Position numbers and translations under genes: made by a program | The notes under the pieces: model-generated | Databases searched by the model: none | Seen by the model: only the letters and a program-made list of their open reading frames with translations | Told to the model about the DNA's origin: nothing | DNA from: DASZZX01 sp036260415 | GTDB taxonomy: Bacteria; Actinomycetota; Nitriliruptoria; Nitriliruptorales; JAHWKO01 | Reading direction: 5' to 3' | DNA length: 48,505 bases | NCBI GenBank assembly: GCA_036260415.1 | Contig: DASZZX010000260.1 | Span: 1 to 48,505, forward strand | Shown: positions 15,147-23,762 of the stretch, piece after piece | Position numbering within the stretch: position 1 is the first letter of the stretch | Layout of the letters: every line of letters begins with the position of its first letter

Positions 15147-15947
15147 GTGCCGCAACCGGTCGTCCCCTCCGAAGGCTGGGGTGTCCTCCATCTCTTCCTC
15201 CGGCTCGACCGGGCCGCCGCCCCGTCGCTGCCAGCCTCCGCCGGCAAGGACCTGGCCGCCGTCCTGCAGCGCTACGAGCACGGCGACGAGGACGTGCAGG
15301 TGCACCTGTTCTCCGTGCCCGGTCACAAGGCCGACGCGATGGTGTTCGCCCTCGCGGCCGACCTGACCGACCTCCGGCGCCTGCAGACGGCCATCGCGAC
15401 GTCCGAAGCCGGCCCGGCGGTGCAGGTGCCGTGGTCCTACCTCAGCCTGACCGAGACCTCCGAGTACACCCCGACCCCGGAGGCGTACCGCGAGGAGATG
15501 GCCGCCAAGGGGGTGGTCGGCGACGACCTCGATCGGCGCGTGGCCGAGTTCGCCGAGCGGATGGCCGAGTACAACCGCCACAAGCTGTATCCGCAGATGC
15601 CGCGCTGGGAGGTCGCCTGCTTCTACCCGATGTCGCACCGCCGACTCGGCGACGACAACTGGTACCGGCTGGGGTTCGAGCAGCGACGCCGACTCATGCA
15701 CGACCACGGCCGCGCGGGTCGCGCCTACACCGGCCGGGTGCTGCAACTGGTGACCGGTTCGATGGGGCTGGACGACTGGGAGTGGGGCGTGACGCTGTTC
15801 GCCCACGACGTGGCCGACCTCAAGGAGATCGTCCAGCGCATGCGCTACGACGAGGCGTCCGCACGGTACGCCGAGTTCGGCCCGTTCGTGGTCGGCCTGC
15901 GGCGCAGCGCCGAGGAGCTGGTCCGGGAGTTGGGCCTGCCGGCGTGA
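15147..15947 (+). CDS. hemQ: Coproheme decarboxylase HemQ/ChdC (chlorite dismutase family)
   Basis: The 266-residue protein matches the actinobacterial HemQ family that converts coproheme III to heme b in the coproporphyrin-dependent pathway. Visible landmarks are ACFYPMSHRR, the proximal-histidine segment RRLMHDHGRAGRAYTGRV, and GLDDWEWGVTLFAHD followed by the MRYDEASARYAEFG helix. The GTG start has GGAGGT nearby. TAGGCT at 15111-15116 could be its -10 element, with no clear -35. The other coproporphyrin-pathway genes are not in the window. The acyl-CoA synthetase gene follows after 18 bp, probably in the same transcript. Confidence 0.95.
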   Translation: MPQPVVPSEGWGVLHLFLRLDRAAAPSLPASAGKDLAAVLQRYEHGDEDVQVHLFSVPGHKADAMVFALAADLTDLRRLQTAIATSEAGPAVQVPWSYLSLTETSEYTPTPEAYREEMAAKGVVGDDLDRRVAEFAERMAEYNRHKLYPQMPRWEVACFYPMSHRRLGDDNWYRLGFEQRRRLMHDHGRAGRAYTGRVLQLVTGSMGLDDWEWGVTLFAHDVADLKEIVQRMRYDEASARYAEFGPFVVGLRRSAEELVRELGLPA

Positions 15948-15965
15948 CCGGCTGTCTGTGGTGAC

Positions 15966-17375
15966 GTGAGCGGGCCCGTGCCGCAGGCGGTGGACCTCGA
16001 ACTGCTGGTGCACCGCGCGACCGGTCTGCTGCGGCGCATCCGCATCGCGCCCGGCGACCGGCTGGTCACCCTGCTGGAGAACTCGCCGGCATCGCTGGCG
16101 GTCAGCGTCGCCACCCAGCTGGCCGGCGTCGTGCAGGTCCCCCTGCCCCCTGACCTGCCGCCCCGGGAGGTGGGGGAGGTCACCGGGGACGCGGAGCCGG
16201 CCGCGGCCCTGGTCTCCCCGACCGTGCCGGTGGCCGCCCGGCCCGGCGGCGTCGCGCTGCACGTCCTGGGCGAGCTGGCTGACGAGGACGCGGTCGAGCC
16301 GGGATCGGCCTGGCCCCTCACCCGTCCCATGTTCTACACCTCGGGGACCACCGGGCGGCGCAAGGGCGTGTGGGCGGGTGTGAACGACGCCGCCTGGGGC
16401 CGCGCGGTGATCGAGGACGAGCACCGCGCCTTCGGCGAGCGCCACGGCGACCGCCACCTCGTCGTCTCGCCGTTGCACCACTCGGGGCCGTCACGCTTCG
16501 CGACCGTCACCACGCTGCTGGGCGGGCGGGTGGCAGTGCTCCCCCGGTTCGACGCGGCGCTGTGGCGAGCGACGCTGCGTCGGGTCCGCCCCAGCTCGCT
16601 GTTCTGTGTCCCGACCCAGCTCCACAGGTTGCTGGCGCTGCCCGAGCTCTGCGCCGACGACCTCGCGTCGCTCCGGCTACTGGCGCACGCGGGCGCTTCC
16701 TGTCCGCTCCAGCTCAAGGAGCAGGTCATGGAGCTGGCGCCGGACGGCAGCGTGTGGGAGTTCTATGGCTCCACGGAGGGTCAGTTCACTGTCTGCCCCC
16801 CGCAGGTGTGGCGTGCGCTGCCCGGCACGGTGGGCAGGGCCCGCCCCGGCCGGCGGCTGGAGGTGCGCGACGACGCTGGCCGTGCCCTGCCGGCGGGTGA
16901 GGTCGGCACGGTCTGGGTGCACGCGCCGTCCCACGCACGGTGGCGGTACTGGCGGGACCCCGAACGGACCGCCCGGGCGTGGGACGGCGACGCGTTCACC
17001 GTGGGCGATCTGGGTGCGCTCGACGCCGAGGGCCGCCTGACGCTACGGGGCCGCCACGGCGACCTGGTGATCAGCGGCGGGGTGAACGTGTACCCCGCCC
17101 TGGTCGAGCACAGGCTGCTGGAGCATCCCGACGTCGCCGAGGCGGTGGTGTTCGGCTTGCCCGACCCGGAGTGGGGCGAGCGGGTGGTGGCCGCGGTCGT
17201 CCCCCGACCGGGACGCACCCCCGGCGAGCAGGCCCTGCGTGACCACGCGCGGGCGGCGCTGCGCTCCGCGGAGGTGCCCAAGCGGATCGTGGTGGTCGAC
17301 GCGCTGCCGCGCACCACCACTGGCAAGGTGCGGCGCGCCGGCCTGGCGGCGCACCTGGGTCTCCTGACCGTCTGA
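15966..17375 (+). CDS. Acyl-CoA synthetase / AMP-binding protein (ANL superfamily)
   Basis: The 469-residue adenylate-forming enzyme shows the P-loop MFYTSGTTGRRKGVW, the A5-type EFYGSTEG, the hinge region TVGDLGALDAEGRLTLRGRHGDLVISGGVNVYP and the C-terminal catalytic lysine in TTTGKVRR. It is shorter than typical fatty acyl-CoA ligases, with a trimmed N-terminal subdomain, like small actinobacterial ANL enzymes of unknown substrate. The GTG start follows hemQ by 18 bp without a strong ribosome binding site, which suggests coupling. The substrate cannot be read from the sequence. Confidence 0.85.
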   Translation: MSGPVPQAVDLELLVHRATGLLRRIRIAPGDRLVTLLENSPASLAVSVATQLAGVVQVPLPPDLPPREVGEVTGDAEPAAALVSPTVPVAARPGGVALHVLGELADEDAVEPGSAWPLTRPMFYTSGTTGRRKGVWAGVNDAAWGRAVIEDEHRAFGERHGDRHLVVSPLHHSGPSRFATVTTLLGGRVAVLPRFDAALWRATLRRVRPSSLFCVPTQLHRLLALPELCADDLASLRLLAHAGASCPLQLKEQVMELAPDGSVWEFYGSTEGQFTVCPPQVWRALPGTVGRARPGRRLEVRDDAGRALPAGEVGTVWVHAPSHARWRYWRDPERTARAWDGDAFTVGDLGALDAEGRLTLRGRHGDLVISGGVNVYPALVEHRLLEHPDVAEAVVFGLPDPEWGERVVAAVVPRPGRTPGEQALRDHARAALRSAEVPKRIVVVDALPRTTTGKVRRAGLAAHLGLLTV

Positions 17376-17404
17376 GCGACGTCACGACCGCGCGGGCACA
17401 TCCG

Positions 17405-17448
17405 ATCGTGCGCGCTGCCGCGCAGCGGCGGACGCGCGGGCGCACGAT
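17405..17448. terminator. Long nested hairpin, candidate bidirectional terminator 1
   Basis: Outer arms ATCGTGCGC (17405-17413) and GCGCACGAT (17440-17448) are a perfect 9-bp inverted repeat, with an inner CGCTGC / GCAGCG stem (17413-17427). It lies in the spacer between the convergent synthetase and K+ channel genes. Confidence 0.55.
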
Positions 17449-17463
17449 GCCCCGTCGGGCGAC

Positions 17464-17499
17464 GGCCCCGCCGTGGCGAGCGCCAGGCTGGGCGGGGCC
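17464..17499. terminator. Hairpin abutting the K+ channel stop codon, candidate terminator 2
   Basis: GGCCCCGCC (17464-17472) and GGCGGGGCC (17491-17499) form a perfect 9-bp stem two bases beyond the channel stop codon at 17502. Together with the previous hairpin it likely ends both convergent transcripts, though neither has a T-tract. Confidence 0.55.
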
Positions 17500-17501
17500 G
17501 G

Positions 17502-18500
17502 TCAGCTGCGGAAACGCTGGCGCATGTCGAGCACGTCCTGCTCGCTGCCCATCACGACGAGCACGTCCCCGGCGTGCAACTCCGACCCCGCGTCGGGGTG
17601 GGTGTCCATGTGCTCGTCCTCGGCGTGGCGGATGGCGAGCACCGTGCAGCCGTAGCGCTCGCGGATCGCAGCCTCTCGCAGGGTGCGCCCGTCGAGCGGC
17701 CCGCCGGCCACGACCGGCACCTCCTCGAGGGTGTACTCGATGCCGCCGGCGCCGATGCCGTCCAGGAAGTCGGACACCACCGGCCGGGTCAACAGCTGGG
17801 CGATGCGCCGGCCGCCGATCGTGGAGGGGGCGATGACCCGGTCCGCGCCGGCGCGGCGCAGCTTGGCCTCGTTCTCGTCCGCCTTGATGCGGCCGACCAC
17901 GAGGCAGTCGGGGCGCAGGCCCTTGGCGGTGAGCGCGATCAGCACGTTGTCGGCATCGGTGTTGACACACGCGACCACGGCCCGCGCCCGCGCCAGGCCG
18001 GCTTCCTCCAGGACGTGCTCCTCCGTTGCGTCACCCTGCACGTGCAGGTAGCCGCGGCTGGAGACCTCCTCGATCTTGTCGTCGTCGTCGTCGACCACCA
18101 CGAAGGCGCGGTCCTCGCGCACCAGCTCGGCGACGAGGTGACGCCCCACGCGGCCGTAGCCGCACACGATCACGTGGTCGGCGGTCCGGTTGATGCGGCG
18201 CTCCATCCGTCGCCTTTCGATGATCCGTCGGAGGTGGCCCTCCACCACGAACTCCGCCGCGCTCAGGGCCGCGTACGTGGCGCTGGCCACACCACCCCCG
18301 ATCAGGAAGATGGTGAAGACCTGACCGGTCGGGTCGAGGTCGGTGACCTCACGGAACCCGACGGTGGTCACCGTGATGATGATCATGTACAGAGCGTCGA
18401 GCGGGCTCAGGTCCCCGATCACCTGGTAGCCGACGAACCCGATCAGCACCATGACCCCGTAGATGGTCAGGGCGATCCTCAGCCGGCGGGTCGGCGACAT
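17502..18500 (-). CDS. Two-TM potassium channel with RCK (TrkA-N/TrkA-C) domain
   Basis: The 332-residue protein (from the ATG at 18500) has TM1 (RIALTIYGVMVLIGFVGY), a pore helix and filter (SPLDALYMIIITVTTVGFRE), TM2 (FTIFLIGGGVASATYAALSA) and a cytosolic RCK domain with the Rossmann motif VIVCGYGRVGRHLV, then a TrkA-C-like domain. This is the MthK/Kch architecture for ligand-gated K+ flux. The filter reads TVGFR rather than TVGYG/TVGFG: Arg stands where the last glycine is expected. A second in-frame start (GTG, 18572) with an identical ribosome binding site lies 72 bp upstream and would add 24 residues. The start at 18500 is preferred because it places TM1 close to the N-terminus. Confidence 0.88.
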   Translation of the reverse strand: MSPTRRLRIALTIYGVMVLIGFVGYQVIGDLSPLDALYMIIITVTTVGFREVTDLDPTGQVFTIFLIGGGVASATYAALSAAEFVVEGHLRRIIERRRMERRINRTADHVIVCGYGRVGRHLVAELVREDRAFVVVDDDDDKIEEVSSRGYLHVQGDATEEHVLEEAGLARARAVVACVNTDADNVLIALTAKGLRPDCLVVGRIKADENEAKLRRAGADRVIAPSTIGGRRIAQLLTRPVVSDFLDGIGAGGIEYTLEEVPVVAGGPLDGRTLREAAIRERYGCTVLAIRHAEDEHMDTHPDAGSELHAGDVLVVMGSEQDVLDMRQRFRS

Positions 18501-18589
18501 CCGGCGCTCCCTGCCTCGGACCGGGACGAGGACGTCGAGGCGTCGTCCGCCGTCCCCACGCCACACGGACACCCGGCGCTCCCTGCCTC
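18496..18589. repeat. Duplicated 22-bp ribosome-binding-site/start element of the K+ channel gene
   Basis: Two 22-bp segments, 18496-18517 and 18568-18589, differ at one base. On the minus strand each reads GGCAGGGAGCGCCGG followed by ATG (inner copy) or GTG (outer copy). The 72-bp spacing keeps both starts in frame. Confidence 0.75.
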
Positions 18590-18636
18590 CCGGGTCGCTG
18601 CGGACGCCGAGGTGGAGCGGCGGTCCCCCGCGACCA

Positions 18637-19296
18637 TCAGAACAGTCTCAGCGTCCCGTCGTCCTCACCGCGCAGCGCCGCCAGGTCGACCTCCACCCAG
18701 TCGATCCCGCGTGTCTCGGCCAGCACGCGCGCCTGCGGTCTCACCGCGGTGGCCGCGAGCACGCCCCGCACCGGGGCGAGCAACGGGTCTCGCTCGAGCC
18801 GCTGCAGGTAGCGGGTCAGCTGATCGACGCCCGCGATCTCGCCGATCCGCTTGATCTCCACGGCGACCGCGCGCCCCTCGGCGTCGCGGCACAGCAGGTC
18901 CACCGGCCCCAGGTCGGTCGGGAACTCGCGTCGCACGAGCGTCATCCCCGCCTCGATGCGGTGCGGGTGCGCGGCGATCAGCTCCTGCAGTTCGCTCTCC
19001 ACGCCGTCGAGGGCGAGGCCCCGCTCCGTGTCGAGGTGGTAGCTCCGCTCGTCGAGGAGCTCCTCGATCTCGATCACCAAGCGCTCGCCCTTGGGGCTCG
19101 TGACGGTCCAGACCCCGCCCTCCTCGGTGAGGGTGTTGGGAGCGTTCATCCAGTTGATCGGCTTGTACGCCCCGACGTCGGCGTGGATCGCGACGCACCC
19201 GTCGGCCTTGACCATGATCAGGCGGACCGCCGACGACAGCGAGGACGACAGCCGTCCCTCATAGCGGGCGCTGCAGCGAGCGACGACGAGACGCAT
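18637..19296 (-). CDS. nucS: Mismatch-specific endonuclease NucS/EndoMS
   Basis: The 219-residue protein is NucS, the nuclease of the MutS/MutL-independent mismatch repair pathway of actinobacteria and archaea. The N-terminal DNA-binding part includes the family signature NWMNAPNT. The C-terminal PD-(D/E)XK core shows D133 (GPVDLLC), E147 and K149 (AVAVEIKRIGE) and QLTRYLQRL. The final GTLRLF fits the beta-clamp-binding tail. There is no Shine-Dalgarno before the ATG, but TACCGT ends eight bases upstream, so the transcript is probably leaderless. It is divergent from the sigma factor gene. Confidence 0.95.
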   Translation of the reverse strand: MRLVVARCSARYEGRLSSSLSSAVRLIMVKADGCVAIHADVGAYKPINWMNAPNTLTEEGGVWTVTSPKGERLVIEIEELLDERSYHLDTERGLALDGVESELQELIAAHPHRIEAGMTLVRREFPTDLGPVDLLCRDAEGRAVAVEIKRIGEIAGVDQLTRYLQRLERDPLLAPVRGVLAATAVRPQARVLAETRGIDWVEVDLAALRGEDDGTLRLF

Positions 19297-19696
19297 GAGC
19301 CGGGACGGTAGCGGCTGTCGCGCCGGCCCACCGTTCGCCTCCGGCCCGGGCGGCTGGGGCTGATCGCCGGCGATCTTCACCGCGGTGCGATCCCCGCACT
19401 GGCGACCCGGATGCACAGCGTTGCGTGCCCGCGAGACCACCCCACGCGACCGTAACGGAACGCAACCTGGCACGCGGAACGTGGCCGCACGGTGGTGGTC
19501 ACACCCCTCGCCGCGCACCGCCGAGCTAGCCCGCCAGAACTCGCGACGGGACGCGATACGCGTGCTACCGTCGGCCCACCCACCGCCCACGCGTGCGGCC
19601 GAGCCTGGCCCCCGGTTACGACCGGGATCCGGACCGGGAGCGGGAGCTGGAGCGGCGAAGCCGGGGCGTCGCTCCCCGCGAAGGAGAGCCAGGCAG
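19297..19696. other. 400-bp divergent spacer between nucS and the sigma factor gene
   Basis: On the minus strand TACCGT (19305-19310) is positioned as a -10 for a leaderless nucS message. On the plus strand a similar TACCGT (19566-19571) could serve the sigma gene, leaving a leader of about 120 bases. Neither has a recognisable -35. I see no repeat, RNA gene or convincing small coding region here. Confidence 0.45.
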
Positions 19697-20905
19697 GTGG
19701 AGCAGGCCGGTCGAGCAGCGCTCGATCCAGCGAGCGACGCGCTCGAGCTCGTCGCCCACAAACCCGACCTCGGGGAGCTCCTCGACCGGGGCCTCAGCCG
19801 CGGCTACGTGCTGCTGTCGGAACTGCACGAACACTACGACCCGCTCAACGACGACCCTGATTGGGTCAACCGTGCGGTACTCGCGACGGGCGACCTCGGG
19901 GTGGAGGTCGTGGACGACCTCGCGGGCGACGCCGACCGCCCCGCCGCGGACCTGATGTCCTCCTCCACCGATCCGGTCCGTCACTACCTCAACGCCATCG
20001 GCAAGACCGCCCTGCTGACCGCCGAGGAGGAGGTCGACCTGGCCAAGCGTGACCAGGCCGGTGTGGCCGCGCGCGACATGCTCGGGCACGGTGGGGCGCT
20101 GCCACCGCGCCGGCGTGCCCTGTTGCGACAGATCGACCGGGACGGACGCCGCGCCCAGGACCACATGGTGCGCGCCAACCTCCGGCTGGTGGTGTCGGTG
20201 GCCCGCCGCTACCGCGGGCGCGGGCTGGACCTCCTCGACCTGATCCAGGAGGGCAACCTCGGGTTGATGCGAGCGGTCGAGAAGTTCGACCACACCAAGG
20301 GCTACAAGTTCTCGACCTACGCGACGTGGTGGATCCGCCAGGCGCTCACGCGCGGCCTGGCCGACAAGTCCCGCGTTCTACGTCTGCCGGTCCACGTCCA
20401 CGAGACCCTCGGCAAGATGCGGTGGGCGGAGCTGGACCTGGTCCAGCAGCTGGGACGCGAGCCCAGCGAGGGGGAGCTCGCCGAAGCGATGGACATGACC
20501 CTCGAGCGGCTTCGGGACATCCGCAGCGCCGCGCGCGACCTGCTGTCGCTGGACACGCCCGTCGGTGAGGACGGGGACACGACGATGGGTCACCTGGTCG
20601 CCGACGACGACGCGGTCGATCCCGAGAGCGCGGCCGCGTTCACGCTCACCCGGCATCTGGTCCGCGACGTGCTGGGGACGCTCAACGAGCGTGAGCGCGG
20701 CGTGGTCATGCTGCGGTTCGGTCTGCTGGACGGCGAGTGTCGCACCCTGGAGGAGGTCGGGGCGCGGTACGGCGTGACGCGCGAACGCATCCGTCAGATC
20801 GAGGCCAAGACCCTGACCAAGCTGCGTCACCCGTCACGGTCGGACCGTCTGCGCGGGTTGTTGGAGAGCGCCCCCGGACGGTCGAACTCGTCGGTCGCGT
20901 CCTAG
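19697..20905 (+). CDS. RNA polymerase sigma-70 factor, primary (RpoD/HrdB) type
   Basis: The 402-residue protein has a region 1.1-like N-terminus (about 12-75), region 1.2 (TDPVRHYLNAIGKTALLTAEEE, from 91), region 2 (155-226; RYRGRGLDLLDLIQEGNLGL, KGYKFSTYATWWIRQA), region 3 (228-300) and region 4 (318-380; GVTRERIRQIEAKTLTKLRH). Full regions 1.1 to 4.2 indicate group 1 or 2. The chain is short for a housekeeping factor, and a second RpoD could exist elsewhere, so group assignment is open. I chose the GTG at 19697 because AAGGAGAG lies eight bases upstream and the region 1.1 homology begins soon after. Confidence 0.92.
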   Translation: MEQAGRAALDPASDALELVAHKPDLGELLDRGLSRGYVLLSELHEHYDPLNDDPDWVNRAVLATGDLGVEVVDDLAGDADRPAADLMSSSTDPVRHYLNAIGKTALLTAEEEVDLAKRDQAGVAARDMLGHGGALPPRRRALLRQIDRDGRRAQDHMVRANLRLVVSVARRYRGRGLDLLDLIQEGNLGLMRAVEKFDHTKGYKFSTYATWWIRQALTRGLADKSRVLRLPVHVHETLGKMRWAELDLVQQLGREPSEGELAEAMDMTLERLRDIRSAARDLLSLDTPVGEDGDTTMGHLVADDDAVDPESAAAFTLTRHLVRDVLGTLNERERGVVMLRFGLLDGECRTLEEVGARYGVTRERIRQIEAKTLTKLRHPSRSDRLRGLLESAPGRSNSSVAS

Positions 20906-20922
20906 CCTGCGAGCGGCGAACC

Positions 20923-20950
20923 TTTGAGAGTGGGACGGTCCCGGTAGCCT
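20923..20950 (+). promoter_or_regulatory. Candidate promoter of ychF with a palindrome in its spacer
   Basis: TTTGAG (20923-20928) and TAGCCT (20945-20950) are spaced by 16 bases, 30 bp before the ychF start. Between them lies the perfect palindrome GGGAC-G-GTCCC (20932-20942), a position where a repressor would block polymerase. Confidence 0.4.
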
Positions 20951-20980
20951 GACGCCTCCCGTCGGCTGACGAGGAGCACC

Positions 20981-22075
<1,095 letters not shown>

Positions 22076-22171
22076 GCGGCCGCCTCCCGCGCCCCCGCGG
22101 GTGCTCGGCCCGGACGTCCGGCCCACCTACGCCGGGTACGTTCACGCTGAGGCGCCCAGCCAGGAGACCCG

Positions 22172-22360
22172 ATGCCCCGCAGCCAGCCGATCACCCGTCT
22201 CGAGGTGGCTGCGTGCCCCACCCATCGCACCAACGTGGGCCACTACAAGGATCACGAGGTCGGCTGCGACTGCCTCACCGAGGAACGGCGTGCCAACCTC
22301 GCCCGCCGGTTGCAAGCGGCGCGCGCCGAGGGCAACCCGTTGGCCGACCCCGCCGAGTAG
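22172..22360 (+). CDS. Small 62-residue Cys/His-containing protein, unknown
   Basis: A good ribosome binding site (CAGGAGACCC) precedes the ATG, and the frame ends only 3 bp before the next gene, so the two are likely translationally coupled. The sequence has C15, H18, H24, H28, C32 and C34 in its first half (VAACPTHRTNVGHYKDHEVGCDC), a spacing that could bind a metal, and an amphipathic basic C-terminal helix (EERRANLARRLQAARAEG). I do not recognise a family. Confidence 0.6.
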   Translation: MPRSQPITRLEVAACPTHRTNVGHYKDHEVGCDCLTEERRANLARRLQAARAEGNPLADPAE

Positions 22361-22363
22361 CAC

Positions 22364-23749
22364 GTGTCGCGGAGAGGTCTCGGGGGACGGTTCGGTCGGG
22401 GCGCCCGGCTTGCCAGCACCGGCGTGCGCTCCGCCGCCGGGCTGGCCGCCGCCAAAGCTCGCCAGATGAGCGGTGGGGACGTCGATCCCGAGGAGTTCCA
22501 CCGCACCACGGCCGAGCTGCTGGTCGACGTGCTCGGCGAGATGAAGGGCGCGGCCATGAAGCTCGGCCAGCTGCTGTCGTTCGTCGACGTGGACCTACCG
22601 CCCGAGGTCCGTTCCATCTACCACGAGGCGCTGGCGTCACTGCGCGACAGCGCGCCGCCCATGGACCCCGCCCGCATCGAGGCGGTCGTCGCCGAGGAGT
22701 ATGGCGCCCCGCCCGGCGCGATCTTCGCAGAGTGGGAGCGCGAACCGCTCGCCGCCGCCTCGATCGGTCAGGTGCACGCGGCGCGGCTCGACGACGGGCG
22801 GGAGGTGGTGGTCAAGGTGCAGTACCCCGGTGTGGCCGAGGCGGTGCGTGCCGACCTGCGCAACGCCGAGGCGTTCACGCCGCTGGCGCGCATCATCTCG
22901 CCCCACCTCGAGGTCGAGCCGCTGATCGACGAGCTGCGCGAACGGGTCGGCGACGAGCTGAACTACGAGCGCGAGGCGACCTACCAGCGGGCCTTCGCCA
23001 ACCGTTACAAGGGGCACCCGTTCATCCACGTGCCCGAGGTCGTCGCCGACATGTGCCGGTCACGCGTCCTGGTGGTCGAACGCGTCCGGGGACGCAGCTT
23101 CAACGAGGTCGCCGACCACGGCACCGACGAGGACCGCCAGCGGCTCGGCGAGATCATCTTCCGCTACGCCTTCGGCACGATCGAGCGCTTCCGCCTGTTC
23201 AACGGCGACCCCCACCCGGGCAACTACCTGTACGAGGACGGCGGGCGGGTGGCGTTCATCGACTACGGGTCGGTCAAGATGTTCAGCCGCGAGCGCTTCG
23301 AGCACATGCAGCGGATGAACCGCACCGTTCGTCACGGCGACCCCCAGCAGCTGGTGGCGCGTCTGCGCGAGTCGGGGTTCCTGCCGCCCGGCGTCGCCAT
23401 CGACGCCGACCTCATGTGCGAGTGGTGGCAGCTGTACATGCGGCCGATCCTCGCCGAGCAACCGTTCACCTTCACCCCCGAGTTCGCGACCGAGGTGATC
23501 CGCTCCACGACCGATCCACGCTCCAAGTACCTCCGGGTGCTGCGGCCACTGAACCTCCCACCGGACTACTTGCTGCTGAACCGGATCCACTTCGGGGTGA
23601 ACAGCGTGCTGGGCCGGCTGCGGGCGACCAACGACTGGCGCGCGATCCGCGACGAGTACAGCAGCGGCGGCCCACCGGCCACGCCGCTGGGCGAACTCGA
23701 CCGGGCGTGGTGGCGGGCGCGTTCGCCGGTGTACGACCCCCCCGCCTGA
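22364..23749 (+). CDS. ABC1/UbiB/ADCK-family atypical kinase
   Basis: The 461-residue protein has the signature KxGQ motif (AAMKLGQLLSF), the Ala-rich nucleotide loop (LAAASIGQVHAARL), the invariant lysine in VVVKVQYPGV, the catalytic NGDPHPGNYL and the metal-binding FIDYGSVK (DFG-like). These proteins support ubiquinone or other polyprenyl lipid metabolism and act as ATPases or kinases on lipids. An actinobacterium would be expected to make menaquinone, so the lipid served here is uncertain. The GTG start lacks a strong ribosome binding site and follows the 62-residue gene by 3 bp. It converges on the acyl-CoA synthetase gene with a 13-bp gap. Confidence 0.9.
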   Translation: MSRRGLGGRFGRGARLASTGVRSAAGLAAAKARQMSGGDVDPEEFHRTTAELLVDVLGEMKGAAMKLGQLLSFVDVDLPPEVRSIYHEALASLRDSAPPMDPARIEAVVAEEYGAPPGAIFAEWEREPLAAASIGQVHAARLDDGREVVVKVQYPGVAEAVRADLRNAEAFTPLARIISPHLEVEPLIDELRERVGDELNYEREATYQRAFANRYKGHPFIHVPEVVADMCRSRVLVVERVRGRSFNEVADHGTDEDRQRLGEIIFRYAFGTIERFRLFNGDPHPGNYLYEDGGRVAFIDYGSVKMFSRERFEHMQRMNRTVRHGDPQQLVARLRESGFLPPGVAIDADLMCEWWQLYMRPILAEQPFTFTPEFATEVIRSTTDPRSKYLRVLRPLNLPPDYLLLNRIHFGVNSVLGRLRATNDWRAIRDEYSSGGPPATPLGELDRAWWRARSPVYDPPA

Positions 23750-23762
23750 TCTCTGGGAGCGC

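Noticed and set aside
13971..16481. Long minus-strand open frame opposite the CWB2 protein, hemQ and the start of the synthetase
   Set aside because: It spans three real plus-strand genes and their spacers, has no domain signal and has a composition typical of antisense frames.
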